NCBI GenBank assembly: GCA_016291375.1
Contig: JAEEXE010000005.1
Coordinates: 56,970 to 120,969 of the forward strand
Origin: Butyrivibrio sp.
GTDB taxonomy: Bacteria > Bacillota > Clostridia > Lachnospirales > Lachnospiraceae
Length of the DNA stretch: 64,000 nt
Direction: 5' to 3'
Of this stretch, positions 9,344 through 18,672 are shown piece by piece. Every line of letters begins with the position of its first letter. Within the stretch, counting starts at the first letter, position 1. The notes beneath the pieces are model-generated. The model did no database searches and was not told the origin of the DNA. It saw nothing but the letters and a program-made list of their open reading frames with translations. Made by a program: the position numbers and the translations under genes.

Positions 9344-9371
9344 AGAGTCGTGCAATAAACTGCACGACTCT
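9344..9371 (-). terminator. rho-independent terminator of the ABC ATPase gene
   Basis: A perfect 11-bp inverted repeat AGAGTCGTGCA / TGCACGACTCT with a 6-nt loop, followed on the minus strand by TTTTTTAT. It lies 15 bp after the ATPase stop. Confidence 0.9.
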
Positions 9372-9386
9372 TTGAACAAGCAACTA

Positions 9387-10496
9387 TTAGTTTGTGATTG
9401 TCTGCTCTGTCTCTTTATCGAAGATGTGAATCTTCTCAACATCGAAAGCAAACTTAACCTTATCACCGGGTCTAGCAGTTGTACGAGAATCAACTCTAGC
9501 TGTGATAGGGAACTGAGCAAGATCAAAGTACAGATAAACTTCTGCACCAAGAAGCTCGTATACGTTGATTGTTGACTCAAATACAGCCTTAGATGTGCTA
9601 ACAACCATCTCTGAATCATCAACGTCCTCAGGACGGATACCGAATGTAACTGTCTTTCCAGCATAACCGCCATCGATAACCTTCTTAGCCTTTGCAGGAG
9701 GAAGCTCGATGAGCTGATCTGCAATGCTGAGGCTTGCCTTGTCACCATCAACTACAACTTCAGCATCAAGGAAGTTCATCTGAGGTGATCCCATGAATCC
9801 TGCAACGAAGAGGTTGCAAGGCTTATCATAAAGGTTCTGAGGTGTGTCAACCTGCTGAACAACACCGTCCTTCATAACTACGATTCTTGTACCAAGTGTC
9901 ATAGCCTCTGTCTGGTCATGAGTAACGTAGATGATTGTTGTGCCAAGTCTCTGGTGAAGCTTAGCAATCTCTGTTCTCATCTGTACACGAAGCTTAGCAT
10001 CAAGGTTTGAAAGAGGCTCGTCCATAAGGAATACCTTAGGATTACGAACGATAGCACGTCCCATAGCAACACGCTGTCTCTGTCCACCTGAAAGAGCCTT
10101 AGGTCTACGATCAAGGAGCTTCTCAAGGTCAAGGATCTTAGCTGCCTCTCTAACCATCTTATCGATATCCTGCTTAGGAACCTTTCTGAGCTTAAGACCG
10201 AAAGCCATGTTATCATATACTGTCATATGAGGATACAGAGCGTAGTTCTGGAATACCATCGCGATATCTCTGTCCTTGGGCTCTACGTCGTTAACTACTC
10301 TGTCGCCGATCTTAAGTGTACCTGAAGAAATATCCTCAAGTCCTGCGATCATACGAAGTGTTGTTGACTTTCCGCATCCTGAAGGTCCAACGAAAATAAT
10401 AAACTCTTTATCCTGAATCTCAAGGTTGAAATCTTTAACAGCGTGGAAGCCGTTAGGATAAATTTTATCAATGTGTTCAAGTGATAAACTAGCCAT
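9387..10496 (-). CDS. ugpC: multi-sugar ABC transporter ATP-binding protein
   Basis: A 369-residue ATPase of the UgpC/MsmK/MsmX class that powers several carbohydrate importers from the cytoplasmic side. Seen: Walker A GPSGCGKST (about residue 37), Q-loop FQNYALYPHMT, signature LSGGQRQRVAMGRA (about 134), Walker B VFLMDEPLSNLD and the H-loop THDQTEAM. A C-terminal TOBE/OB regulatory domain starts at about 240 (TFGIRPEDV). SD AGGAGG is present. It is monocistronic, with its own terminator and no permeases adjacent, as expected for a shared MsmX-type ATPase serving scattered sugar transporters. The symbol could equally be msmX. Confidence 0.9.
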   Translation of the reverse strand: MASLSLEHIDKIYPNGFHAVKDFNLEIQDKEFIIFVGPSGCGKSTTLRMIAGLEDISSGTLKIGDRVVNDVEPKDRDIAMVFQNYALYPHMTVYDNMAFGLKLRKVPKQDIDKMVREAAKILDLEKLLDRRPKALSGGQRQRVAMGRAIVRNPKVFLMDEPLSNLDAKLRVQMRTEIAKLHQRLGTTIIYVTHDQTEAMTLGTRIVVMKDGVVQQVDTPQNLYDKPCNLFVAGFMGSPQMNFLDAEVVVDGDKASLSIADQLIELPPAKAKKVIDGGYAGKTVTFGIRPEDVDDSEMVVSTSKAVFESTINVYELLGAEVYLYFDLAQFPITARVDSRTTARPGDKVKFAFDVEKIHIFDKETEQTITN

Positions 10497-10644
10497 ATCT
10501 TTATAAATCCTCCTGTGTATATCTTTATACTAGAATCAAGTATATACGCCCGACACTTTATTAGCTATTCACTAAATCCACAAATATTTCATGATTCATT
10601 AGCCAATGTGCTCACGTGTCAAAAAATAATTCTTATTATTCGTA

Positions 10645-10680
10645 AAGATGCCGAAGATTTTTTAAAATCTTCGGCATCTT
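10645..10680 (-). terminator. terminator of the YesL gene cluster
   Basis: A perfect 17-bp inverted repeat AAGATGCCGAAGATTTT / AAAATCTTCGGCATCTT with a 2-nt centre, 9 bp after the YesL stop. The T tract on the minus strand is short (CTTTACG), so it may also protect the mRNA 3' end. Confidence 0.75.
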
Positions 10681-10689
10681 GTATACACA

Positions 10690-11487
10690 TCACTCTTCAT
10701 CGAGTTTTTTGATCGCGTTATTTAATTCTTCCTCTTCGGTAAGCTCTTCTTCCTTGGGCTCAAAGCGCTTGAATGTTGCGTCATAGAGCTTGGCGTTCAC
10801 ATAACTCGGACCTGCAATACCGATAATAATCAGGATAGGTATCACTTTAAAATCAAAGAAATAAAGGAGCATAGCAGGCAAAAGAGAAACCGCAGCCATT
10901 CCTATTGATTTAGGAAGTGCTATGATCGCCATCAGAAATGAATTCTTGATAATGTTCTTGGTGGTGTTTTCAAACTTGGACAAAATAGGAAATACATAAA
11001 GTGATGCAACATACAAGATCACTGCCATTCCCACCACAACATAAGCAAGGATTTCAACTCCCGGTCTTGTTCTGAGAATAAAGAAATCAAGAACCATCAC
11101 TCCCCCGGTAATAAACTTTATTATCTGAAGGATCATTCCCTGCTTAAAGTTCTCTTTAAATGATTTGAAATATGACTTTGTAATATAACTGTCTTCATCG
11201 CGTACCATCTTAAGAAGCACATAATGCATAGCAGTGCATGCAGGGCCCAAAATAGATGAACAAATAATTCCAAACAACCATGCCCAGAATAGTCCGTTCA
11301 GGAATACACTGTAATCAAACTGCGCACCCTCTTTCATAATAGGACCGATAGCAGGCCCTAAGAAAAAGAACTGCTCAAAGATAAGCGGTATCGCAAAAAT
11401 AAGTGTAAGAATGTTGAGCCACATTACATCGGCAAGCCTTGTGAGTCCTCTCATGATGGGGCTGTCGATATCAAAAAATCTTCCCAT
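10690..11487 (-). CDS. YesL family membrane protein (DUF624)
   Basis: A 265-residue integral membrane protein with about six hydrophobic segments and the YesL/DUF624 opening MGRFFDIDSPIMRGLTRLAD. YesL proteins are often encoded beside LplA/LipO-type oligosaccharide ABC importers; the function is unknown. The C-terminus is acidic (PKEEELTEEEELNNAIKKLD). It overlaps the upstream GNAT gene by 17 bp, so translation is probably coupled. SD GAGGAT lies before the ATG. Confidence 0.85.
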   Translation of the reverse strand: MGRFFDIDSPIMRGLTRLADVMWLNILTLIFAIPLIFEQFFFLGPAIGPIMKEGAQFDYSVFLNGLFWAWLFGIICSSILGPACTAMHYVLLKMVRDEDSYITKSYFKSFKENFKQGMILQIIKFITGGVMVLDFFILRTRPGVEILAYVVVGMAVILYVASLYVFPILSKFENTTKNIIKNSFLMAIIALPKSIGMAAVSLLPAMLLYFFDFKVIPILIIIGIAGPSYVNAKLYDATFKRFEPKEEELTEEEELNNAIKKLDEE

Positions 11488-11971
11488 AATTTTTAATCCT
11501 CAATTCCATTGGTGTAAATCTAATGCCGTCTGCCTCAGTTTCTCCTCTGATATCAGTAAACCCTATCTTATGATAGAACTCAACCGCGTATGGAGAAGCG
11601 TTAACAGTAAGCGTATCGATTCCTTCTTCTGTTGCGGCATATCTTGCCACAAATTTAATAAGGGCACTGCCAATTCCGTTGCCATGGCATTCCCCATCAA
11701 CAAACAAAAGTGATATATGTTTTTTCTCCCGAAGAGATAACATTCCCAAATGCCTGCCGTCCATCACCGCCACAAAGAGCTGATAATGTCCCGCAAGGAA
11801 CATCTGATGAAGAGTTTCATCCGTAATAAAAATACGAAAATTCTCTATCCCTTCACGAGAATAATCAGGGGCGTCGAACCTTGCGAAGGTGTTCCACGCA
11901 AGTTCCATCGCCCCATTCCAATCTGAATTATATGCACATCTTACGATAACTTTAGAAGTATCAACCTGCAC
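11471..11971 (-). CDS. GNAT-family N-acetyltransferase
   Basis: A 166-residue single-domain acetyltransferase. The acetyl-CoA site is ECHGNGIGSALIKF (about 94), the usual Q/R-x-x-G-x-G/A pattern with G-N-G-I-G, followed by VNASPYAVEFYHKIGF. The substrate is unknown. The start is a GTG at 11971 overlapping the end of the upstream hydrolase by 11 bp, and its 3' end overlaps the YesL start, so the three genes form a tightly packed unit. Confidence 0.85.
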   Translation of the reverse strand: MQVDTSKVIVRCAYNSDWNGAMELAWNTFARFDAPDYSREGIENFRIFITDETLHQMFLAGHYQLFVAVMDGRHLGMLSLREKKHISLLFVDGECHGNGIGSALIKFVARYAATEEGIDTLTVNASPYAVEFYHKIGFTDIRGETEADGIRFTPMELRIKNYGKIF

Positions 11972-12908
11972 CGTTCAGCACCTTTTGGATCCATGCATAC
12001 TGATCTTCATAGACCTGCTCTCTTCCAATCTCCTGCTGAAGCTCGTGGCGCATTCCATCGTAAAGCTTAAGCTCAACATCTTTGATCTGAAGCTGTGTCT
12101 TATAAATACCGCAAAGCTTCTCGGGAGCTTCACCCCATCCACCAACAGGATCTTCTTTACCTGCTGTTATGAGAATAGGTAGATTCTTGGGGATATCTTC
12201 CATCTTGTCGGTATCCTGAACTCTCTTTAAAAGTTCAGCCATGGTCTTGAATCCGTTCATGGTAAACACAAAGTTACATGCGGGATCCTGCTCATATTTT
12301 TGAATGCTCTCTTCATTATGAGAAAGCCAATCAAATTTGCTCTTAGCACCGGGGATTTTCTTAAGATATCCCTTAAACGCCATACCGTTTACCAGTGATG
12401 AGCGATACTTGTCGCCCATGAAAAGAGATATCAATCCAACAAGGAACTTCATAGTACCGATCGTTCCCTGAGGAACAAATGCAGTACCCTGAATGATGGC
12501 GCCCTTAATACCTGTTCCGTATCTTGTAATGTACTCTCTTGCAACGAATGAGCCAAAGCTATGTCCAAGGATAAATACCGGAACTCCCGGATATTCCTCC
12601 TGAGTCATCTTCTTAAGCCTGTGTGCATCACGCACAAGAACTGTTGCCGGATCTTTTTTGCAGAAATAGCCGTAGGTACCTCTTGCCTCAGTAACAGAAC
12701 CACCATGTCCGAGATGATCGTTACCCATAACGAGAATGCCCTTTTCTGCCATAAAACGAGCAAATTCATCATAGCGCTCAACGTACTCCTGCATCCCGTG
12801 GATGATCTGCAAAATTGCAACAGGTTCTCCCTCAGGAATCCATCTGACCGCGTGAAGCATGGTCTGCCTGTCTCTTGATTTGTAAGTCAGTTCCTCTTTG
12901 CGTACCAT
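11961..12908 (-). CDS. alpha/beta hydrolase, lysophospholipase/monoglyceride lipase-like
   Basis: A 315-residue serine hydrolase of the Hydrolase_4 (PldB) type. Seen: the oxyanion segment LQIIHGMQEYVERYDEFA with the HGMQEH-like motif, GNDHLGHGGS, nucleophile elbow GHSFGSF (about 113), catalytic Asp in TAGKEDPVGG (about 253) and His in YDGMRHELQQE (about 285). It is cytoplasmic with no signal peptide; the likely substrate is a lysophospholipid or monoacylglycerol. SD GGGAGGG. It is the first gene of the hydrolase-GNAT-YesL overlap set. Confidence 0.85.
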   Translation of the reverse strand: MVRKEELTYKSRDRQTMLHAVRWIPEGEPVAILQIIHGMQEYVERYDEFARFMAEKGILVMGNDHLGHGGSVTEARGTYGYFCKKDPATVLVRDAHRLKKMTQEEYPGVPVFILGHSFGSFVAREYITRYGTGIKGAIIQGTAFVPQGTIGTMKFLVGLISLFMGDKYRSSLVNGMAFKGYLKKIPGAKSKFDWLSHNEESIQKYEQDPACNFVFTMNGFKTMAELLKRVQDTDKMEDIPKNLPILITAGKEDPVGGWGEAPEKLCGIYKTQLQIKDVELKLYDGMRHELQQEIGREQVYEDQYAWIQKVLNGAG

Positions 12909-12977
12909 TCAGAAATCCCTCCCGATATACAATTGTTTATCTGCCTATATATATTTTACTACATATATTGACGATAA

Positions 12978-15011
12978 TTAACAGATTTCTGCTCCGGATG
13001 GCATATCTTTTTCAGGAGTCATAAGAGCGAGATTACCCTCTGCATCTTCTGCGCACAGAAGCATTCCCTCAGACATTACACCTGCAAGCTTGGCGGGCTT
13101 TAAGTTTACAAGAACCATTACTTTCTTGCCCACCATCTCCTCAGGAGAATAGTACTTTCTAATGCCGGAAACAATCTGTTTTACCTGACTTCCTATCTTA
13201 ACTTGTGAACAAAGAAGTTTCTTTGATTTCTCAACTGCTTCGCACTTGATGATCTCTCCAACCTGGAACTGCATAGCACCAAACTGATCGAATGTGATCT
13301 CATCTTTAGCGGGGATATCTATGCCCTCATCTTCGGAATCTGATTCTTTTTCAACAGGTGCGGGAGCAAGTCCTGCCTTTGCGAGATTCTCAGCTGCCTT
13401 TCTCTGTGATTCCTCGAAGTCAGCTTTCTGCTTCTTGGTAATCTCTGCTGCCTTCTCAAGTATCTCTTTAAGATCCTTACGTGCAAAGAGCATCTCAGGA
13501 GCCTCTGAAACCTTATTGCCGCTCTTGTAAAGTCCAAATGTTCCAAGAGTATCAAAGTCTCTCTTTGTTGCGGACAACTGATCAATTATCTTCTGAGCAG
13601 TCTCAGGCATAAAAGGATCAAGAAGTGAAGCTCCGATTGAAATAGACTCAACCAGATTATAAAGAACAGTTGAAAGTCTGTCCTTCTTGGCTTCATCCTT
13701 ACCAAGGATCCAAGGCTCAGTCTCATCGATATATTTATTGCATCTCTTAAAGAGAGTGAATATCTCAGTAAGTGCATCAGCGACTCTGAGCTCATCCATC
13801 TTCTTCTCAACCTTGTCATAGCAGCCTGTAACAACAGCCTTAAGATCGTCATCAACTGCCTCGGCTACTCCCTTATCAGCAACAACTCCGCCAAGGTACT
13901 TATTGCTCATAGCAATTGTTCTGTTTACAAGGTTGCCCAGAGTATTAGCAAGGTCTGAGTTAAATCTTTCAACAAGGAGTTCCCATGTAATGACACCATC
14001 GTTTTCAAAAGGCATCTCATGAAGAACAAAGTATCTAACAGGATCCACTCCAAAGAGACTTACAAGATCATCTGCGTAGATAACGTTACCCTTGGATTTA
14101 CTCATCTTCTCACCGCCCTGAAGGAGCCATGGATGTCCAAAGATCTGCTTCGGAAGGGGCTCTCCAAGTGCCATGAGGAAAATAGGCCAATAAATAGTAT
14201 GGAAACGGATAATATCTTTACCGATAAGGTGAAGATCTGCAGGCCACCACTTCTTGTAATCTTCTGAACTGTTTCCGTCTGCATCATATCCAATACCTGT
14301 AATATAGTTGCTGAGCGCATCAAGCCATACATATACTACGTGCTTGTCATCGAAATCAACAGGGATACCCCACTTGAATGATGTTCTTGATACGCACAGA
14401 TCCTGAAGTCCGGGAAGAAGGAAATTGTTCATCATCTCATTCTTTCTGGAAACAGGCTGAATAAATTCCGGATGTGTGTTGATATAATCGATAAGCTTGT
14501 CAGCATATTTGCTCATCTTGAAGAAATATGCCTCTTCCTCAGCGGGATGTACGGGGCCGCCACACTCAGGACACTTGCCGTCTACGAGCTGAGCCTCTGT
14601 ATAGAAAGCCTCACACTCTGTACAGTACATTCCCTTATATGATCCTTTGTAGATATCGCCCTGATCATAGAAGCGCTTAAAGATCTTCTGAACCTGCTTA
14701 ACGTGATCATCATCTGTCGTACGGATAAATCTGTCATAAGATGTATCCATGAGATTCCAAAGGCCCTTAATGGTATCAGAAACCTGATCAACGAACTCCT
14801 TGGGGGATGCACATCCTGCCTCGATAGCTCTTGTCTCGATCTTCTGACCGTGTTCATCGGAACCTGTCTGGAAGTGAACATCAAATCCGTCACATCTTTT
14901 ATATCTTGCGATGGCATCAGCAAGCACTATCTCATAGCTGTTTCCGATATGAGGCTTACCTGATGTATATGCAATCGCTGTAGTAATGTAGTATTTTCCT
15001 TTGTTCTGCAT
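12978..15011 (-). CDS. metG: methionine--tRNA ligase
   Basis: A 677-residue class I synthetase charging tRNA-Met. Seen: HIGN near residue 21, a zinc knuckle CTECEAFYTEAQLVDGKCPEC (two CxxC pairs, about 130-150), KMSKS (about 302), and an anticodon-binding helical domain. A Glu/Lys-rich linker leads to a C-terminal EMAP/Trbp111-like tRNA-binding domain (about 575-677, including KLLCSQVKIG and SEGMLLCAED) used for dimerisation. SD GGGAGGATATTATAG. It begins 20 nt after map in the same direction, so the two methionine-related genes probably share a transcript. No T-box leader was found. Confidence 0.96.
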   Translation of the reverse strand: MQNKGKYYITTAIAYTSGKPHIGNSYEIVLADAIARYKRCDGFDVHFQTGSDEHGQKIETRAIEAGCASPKEFVDQVSDTIKGLWNLMDTSYDRFIRTTDDDHVKQVQKIFKRFYDQGDIYKGSYKGMYCTECEAFYTEAQLVDGKCPECGGPVHPAEEEAYFFKMSKYADKLIDYINTHPEFIQPVSRKNEMMNNFLLPGLQDLCVSRTSFKWGIPVDFDDKHVVYVWLDALSNYITGIGYDADGNSSEDYKKWWPADLHLIGKDIIRFHTIYWPIFLMALGEPLPKQIFGHPWLLQGGEKMSKSKGNVIYADDLVSLFGVDPVRYFVLHEMPFENDGVITWELLVERFNSDLANTLGNLVNRTIAMSNKYLGGVVADKGVAEAVDDDLKAVVTGCYDKVEKKMDELRVADALTEIFTLFKRCNKYIDETEPWILGKDEAKKDRLSTVLYNLVESISIGASLLDPFMPETAQKIIDQLSATKRDFDTLGTFGLYKSGNKVSEAPEMLFARKDLKEILEKAAEITKKQKADFEESQRKAAENLAKAGLAPAPVEKESDSEDEGIDIPAKDEITFDQFGAMQFQVGEIIKCEAVEKSKKLLCSQVKIGSQVKQIVSGIRKYYSPEEMVGKKVMVLVNLKPAKLAGVMSEGMLLCAEDAEGNLALMTPEKDMPSGAEIC

Positions 15012-15031
15012 CTATAATATCCTCCCGACAA

Positions 15032-15907
15032 TTACCAGCACAGAAGCTCATAACCCGTCTCGGTGACAAGAAGCTCTACTTCCCACTGAGCTGAAGGTTT
15101 AAGATCTGCAGTGTATACTGTCCAATCATTTTCTTCATCAATAAAAATCTCTTGCTTGCCCATGTTGACCATAGGTTCAATAGTAAACACCATTCCGGGA
15201 ACCATAAGCATTCCGGTACCGGGTTTGCTGACATAACTTACAAACGGCTCTTCATGGAATTCATTACCACATCCGTGTCCGCCGATCTCTCTGACTACTG
15301 TGTAGCCGTTCTTAAGAGCGTGCTGATGAACAGCATGTCCCATATCTCCGATGGGTGTCCAAGGCTTAACCGCCTTAAGGCCCACCTCCAGGCACTCTTT
15401 GGTAACATCAACCAGTCTCTTCTTTTCGGGAGACACATCTCCTATACAAAACATTCGCGAAGAATCTGAAAAATATCCGTTTAAAATAGTGGAACAATCT
15501 ACGTTGATAATATCTCCGTCCTTGAGAATGATATCCTCTGACGGGATTCCATGACACACCTCTTCATTAATGGAAGTGCACACACTCTTCGGAAATCCTT
15601 CATAACCCAGATCGGCAGGAATTCCTCCCATCTTGGTTGTCGTATTATAGACTATATCATCTATCTCCTGAGTGCTCATTCCGGCATGTATCTTCTCTCC
15701 GATCTCATCGAGAACCGCCATATTGATAACCGCACTCTTCTTTATTCCTTCTATATCCTCTGCTGTCTTTAAAAGCTTTCTGTCAGGTACGATAAATCCC
15801 TGATGTTCAAAATTTATGATCTTGTCATCGAAAGCCGCATGACATGATTTATATTTCTTGCCACTTCCACACCAACAAGGATCATTTCTCTCTAATCTCT
15901 TGTACAT
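15032..15907 (-). CDS. map: methionine aminopeptidase with N-terminal SEC-C zinc motif
   Basis: A 291-residue type I methionine aminopeptidase removing N-terminal Met from new proteins. The first 30 residues form a SEC-C motif (NDPCWCGSGKKYKSCH), expected to bind zinc and probably ribosome-linked. The pita-bread domain shows the metal ligands in NVDCSTILNGYFSDSSRMF (Asp, Asp), GHGCG (His), FTIEPM (Glu) and a late Glu. The frame extends 43 codons upstream (to 16036), but the SD AAGAAGGA directly precedes the ATG at 15907, and the upstream residues do not resemble the family. It leads the map-metG unit. Confidence 0.93.
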   Translation of the reverse strand: MYKRLERNDPCWCGSGKKYKSCHAAFDDKIINFEHQGFIVPDRKLLKTAEDIEGIKKSAVINMAVLDEIGEKIHAGMSTQEIDDIVYNTTTKMGGIPADLGYEGFPKSVCTSINEEVCHGIPSEDIILKDGDIINVDCSTILNGYFSDSSRMFCIGDVSPEKKRLVDVTKECLEVGLKAVKPWTPIGDMGHAVHQHALKNGYTVVREIGGHGCGNEFHEEPFVSYVSKPGTGMLMVPGMVFTIEPMVNMGKQEIFIDEENDWTVYTADLKPSAQWEVELLVTETGYELLCW

Positions 15908-16084
15908 TGCTATCCTTCTTATTTTTTTCGATAATTTAACAAATATAGTATGCCTTTTCGATTTCCAAATGTCAACCAAAGTACAGTTTTCATGGGAATG
16001 AGAATGATATTCATTTTTCCTTATCGCCATAGCCATAATTGTATGTAAGCATCCATTCGCCTGCCTGTCTTATGCAACAAAAAG

Positions 16085-16113
16085 AAGCCCCATGTGATAC
16101 ACACATGGGACTT
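16085..16113 (-). terminator. terminator of the pentose operon
   Basis: An inverted repeat around CCCATGTG / CACATGGG with flanking AAG/CTT pairs, followed on the minus strand by TTCTTTTTGTTG, 18 bp after the rpe stop. Confidence 0.85.
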
Positions 16114-16130
16114 CCCGATCCGCGTTTGTA

Positions 16131-16784
16131 TTATACGCCGAGTATGCGTCTGTATTCAGCTATATTCTTGGAAGCACCTCCATTGAATACGCCGGATCCT
16201 GACACAATAACATTGGCTCCTGCTTCAAGCACTGTTTCTACATTGCTTGTATAGACTCCTCCGTCAACCTCGACATCAGCATTGAGATTCCTGTCGACAA
16301 TAATCTTACGGACTTCTCTTATCTTGTCCAAAGTGTCCGGAATCAATTTCTGTCCTCCAAACCCGGGTTCAACAGTCATAACAAGAACCATCTCCACTAC
16401 ATCCAGATATTGGATTATCTCAGAAACCGGAGTTCCCGGTTTGATTGCAATACCCGCCTTCTTCCCACAGCTGTGAATCTCATCGATCACCGCGCGGGGA
16501 TTTTCTGCTGCCTCATAATGAAATGTGATGATATCAGCTCCGCACTCTGCAAACTCTTTGACGTAACGGATAGGATCAAGGATCATAAGATGAACATCAA
16601 ACACAAGATCCGTCACACGCCTTAGCCCTTTAACAACAGGCATACCAAAAGAAATAGATGGTACAAACACACCATCCATAATGTCAATGTGTAGGTACTT
16701 AGCTCCTGCCTCTTTGACTTCGGCGATCTGATCTCCGAGTCTTGCAAAATCAGCTGATAATATTGAAGGACAAATTATATTCAT
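16131..16784 (-). CDS. rpe: ribulose-phosphate 3-epimerase
   Basis: A 217-residue TIM-barrel enzyme interconverting ribulose 5-phosphate and xylulose 5-phosphate. Seen: CPSILSADFARLG at the start, HIDIMDGVFVPSISFG (metal His and catalytic Asp), DVHLMI (His), VEPGFGGQKLIP (phosphate loop) and VDGGV (catalytic Asp). It is the last gene of the pentose block, 5 nt after the C-terminal transketolase subunit, and is followed by a strong terminator. It supplies xylulose 5-phosphate to the transketolase encoded just upstream. Confidence 0.95.
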   Translation of the reverse strand: MNIICPSILSADFARLGDQIAEVKEAGAKYLHIDIMDGVFVPSISFGMPVVKGLRRVTDLVFDVHLMILDPIRYVKEFAECGADIITFHYEAAENPRAVIDEIHSCGKKAGIAIKPGTPVSEIIQYLDVVEMVLVMTVEPGFGGQKLIPDTLDKIREVRKIIVDRNLNADVEVDGGVYTSNVETVLEAGANVIVSGSGVFNGGASKNIAEYRRILGV

Positions 16785-16789
16785 ATTTT

Positions 16790-17731
16790 TTACTTAAGAA
16801 ATTCCTTTACTGAGGCGTATACGCCCTCGCCGTCGAGTCCATACTTATGAACAAGCTCACTTGCTGTTCCTGACTCGCCGAACTTATCCTGCATTCCGAG
16901 TTTCTTTACAGGTGTAGGTGCAAGTTCTGAAAGCGCATCGCAAACAGCACTTCCAAGTCCGCCTATAACGGAATGCTCCTCAACAGTTACAACCTTGCCT
17001 GTCTTCTTTGCAGAAGCCACAACAAGCTCCTTATCCAAAGGCTTGATTGTGCAAATATTGATAACCTCAGCTGAGATTCCATCTGCTGCAAGCTTCTCAG
17101 CAGCGCTGATAGCTGAATCAACGCAGATACCTGTAGCAATGATGGTAACGTCCTTACCTTCTCTGATAACAGATCCTTTACCGATCTCAAACTTATAATC
17201 AGGTCTGTCGTTGATAACGCTGCATGCTGCACGTCCAAATCTGATGTAAACAGGGCCCTCGTGCTCAATAGCAGCACGAACGCAAGCCTTAGCTTCAATA
17301 TCATCTGCAGGGCACATTACAACCATTCCGGGAATAACGCTCATAAGCGCGAAATCCTCGTTACACTGATGGCTGGCTCCGTCCTCACCAACGGTGATAC
17401 CTGCGTGAGTTCCACCAATCTTAACGTTAAGATGAGGATATCCCACAGAGTTACGAACCTGCTCAAATGCACGACCTGCTGCAAACATTGCAAAAGAACT
17501 TACGAAAGGAATCTTACCTGTTGTAGCAAGTCCTGCTGCGATTCCCATCATATTACACTCTGCAATACCACAATCTATATGTCTCTCAGGAAACTTCTTC
17601 TGGAATACCGCTGTCTTGGTTGATGCTGCAAGATCCGCATCGAGAACCACAAGGTTAGGAAACTCAGCACCAAGCTCTGCAAGCGCATTACCATAACTTT
17701 CTCTTGTTGCTATCTTCTTTACTTCGCTCAT
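16790..17731 (-). CDS. transketolase, C-terminal subunit
   Basis: A 313-residue half of transketolase with the pyrimidine-binding (central) and C-terminal domains. Seen: LDADLAASTKTAVFQKKFPERH and DCGIAECNMMGIAAGLATTG, which carries the catalytic Glu (IAECNM) that activates thiamine diphosphate. The domain continues with GGTHAGITVGEDGASHQCNED and a C-terminal Rossmann-like domain (about 190-313). The split form is common in Firmicutes and archaea and works as a heterodimer. Its ATG overlaps the stop of the N-terminal subunit gene by 4 nt (ATGA), which couples the two subunits for 1:1 synthesis. Confidence 0.94.
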   Translation of the reverse strand: MSEVKKIATRESYGNALAELGAEFPNLVVLDADLAASTKTAVFQKKFPERHIDCGIAECNMMGIAAGLATTGKIPFVSSFAMFAAGRAFEQVRNSVGYPHLNVKIGGTHAGITVGEDGASHQCNEDFALMSVIPGMVVMCPADDIEAKACVRAAIEHEGPVYIRFGRAACSVINDRPDYKFEIGKGSVIREGKDVTIIATGICVDSAISAAEKLAADGISAEVINICTIKPLDKELVVASAKKTGKVVTVEEHSVIGGLGSAVCDALSELAPTPVKKLGMQDKFGESGTASELVHKYGLDGEGVYASVKEFLK

Positions 17732-18561
17732 AGTGACGCACCTATCCTTTCCAGCTCTTCCATAGCCTGCTTGTACTCATCATCGTTAGGAGCCTTACCA
17801 TGCCATCCTGCCTGGTTCTCCATGAAGGAGACGCCCTTACCCTTAACAGTGTGAGCAATGATAGCTGTAGGCATACCCTTGGTCTCTCTTGCTTCCTTGA
17901 AAGCAGCTCTGATCTCATCAAAGTTGTGACCGTCTATGTTGATTACATGGAAGTTGAAAGCTTCAAACTTTTTATCAATAGGATAAGGTGAACATACCTT
18001 GTCGATAGGTCCATCAATCTGAAGATTGTTGTTATCAACAATAACAACGAGATTATCAAGCTTACGGAAACCTGCAAACATAGCTGCTTCCCACACCTGA
18101 CCTTCCTGGATCTCTCCGTCACCAAGAAGTGTGTATACTCTGTAATCCTTGTTGTCGAGCTTGCCTGACAAAGCCATTCCGCAAGCAGCGGAAATTCCCT
18201 GTCCGAGTGATCCGCTTGACATATCAAGTCCCGGGAGATACTGCATGCTGGGATGTCCCTGAAGTCTTGATCCAAGCTTACGAAGAGTTGTAAGTTCTTC
18301 CTTAGGGAAATAGCCTCTCTCTGCCATTACTGAGTAAAGACCGGGAGCGCAATGTCCCTTTGAAAGTACGAAACGATCTCTGTTCTGATCCTTTACATTC
18401 TTGGGATCGATGTTCATTTCCTCAAAATAAAGATATGTAAAAATATCTGTTGAAGACAAGGATCCGCCCGGATGTCCTGCTCCGGCTGCATGAAGAGCGG
18501 TAATAATGCTTTTTCTTACTTCATTAGCCGTCTTTTGTAGTTCCTGATTGGTCATAGCCAT
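17728..18561 (-). CDS. transketolase, N-terminal subunit
   Basis: A 277-residue thiamine-diphosphate-binding half of transketolase. Seen: HAAGAGHPGGSLSSTD (about residue 24), FVLSKGHCAPGLYSVMAERG, GSLGQGISAACGMA and the ThDP/Mg motif GDGEIQEGQVWEA...NN (about 147-180). It transfers two-carbon units between pentose and triose or hexose phosphates together with the downstream C-terminal subunit. SD AAAGGA. An intergenic gap of 111 bp separates it from araD; it contains a GCATTTTGTCTTTGAA / GCATTTGTCTTCAA imperfect direct repeat of unknown meaning. Confidence 0.94.
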   Translation of the reverse strand: MAMTNQELQKTANEVRKSIITALHAAGAGHPGGSLSSTDIFTYLYFEEMNIDPKNVKDQNRDRFVLSKGHCAPGLYSVMAERGYFPKEELTTLRKLGSRLQGHPSMQYLPGLDMSSGSLGQGISAACGMALSGKLDNKDYRVYTLLGDGEIQEGQVWEAAMFAGFRKLDNLVVIVDNNNLQIDGPIDKVCSPYPIDKKFEAFNFHVINIDGHNFDEIRAAFKEARETKGMPTAIIAHTVKGKGVSFMENQAGWHGKAPNDDEYKQAMEELERIGASL

Positions 18562-18672
18562 ATTGAATAATTCCTTTCCGTATATTCAAAGACAAAATGC
18601 ACTTTCAATTTAACACATGCCATAAACATAGTCCATAAGGCACTTTGCCTAAGTTTTGAAGACAAATGCTAT

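Noticed and set aside
15012..15031. T-box leader expected before metG
   Set aside because: Only 20 nt separate map and metG, and no T-box features occur upstream of map.
15999..16018. Fur-box-like sequence (TGAGAATGATATTCA) upstream of map
   Set aside because: Only 11 of 14 arm positions fit a 7-1-7 Fur box; it is over 90 bp from the map start, and no iron gene is nearby.
15908..16036. N-terminal extension of methionine aminopeptidase by 43 residues
   Set aside because: SD AAGAAGGA precedes the ATG at 15907, and the SEC-C motif begins right there; the extension has no SD and no family resemblance.
18579..18608. TTGAAA-18-TATACG promoter candidate before the transketolase genes
   Set aside because: Its start site would fall on the Shine-Dalgarno sequence, leaving no leader; more likely chance.
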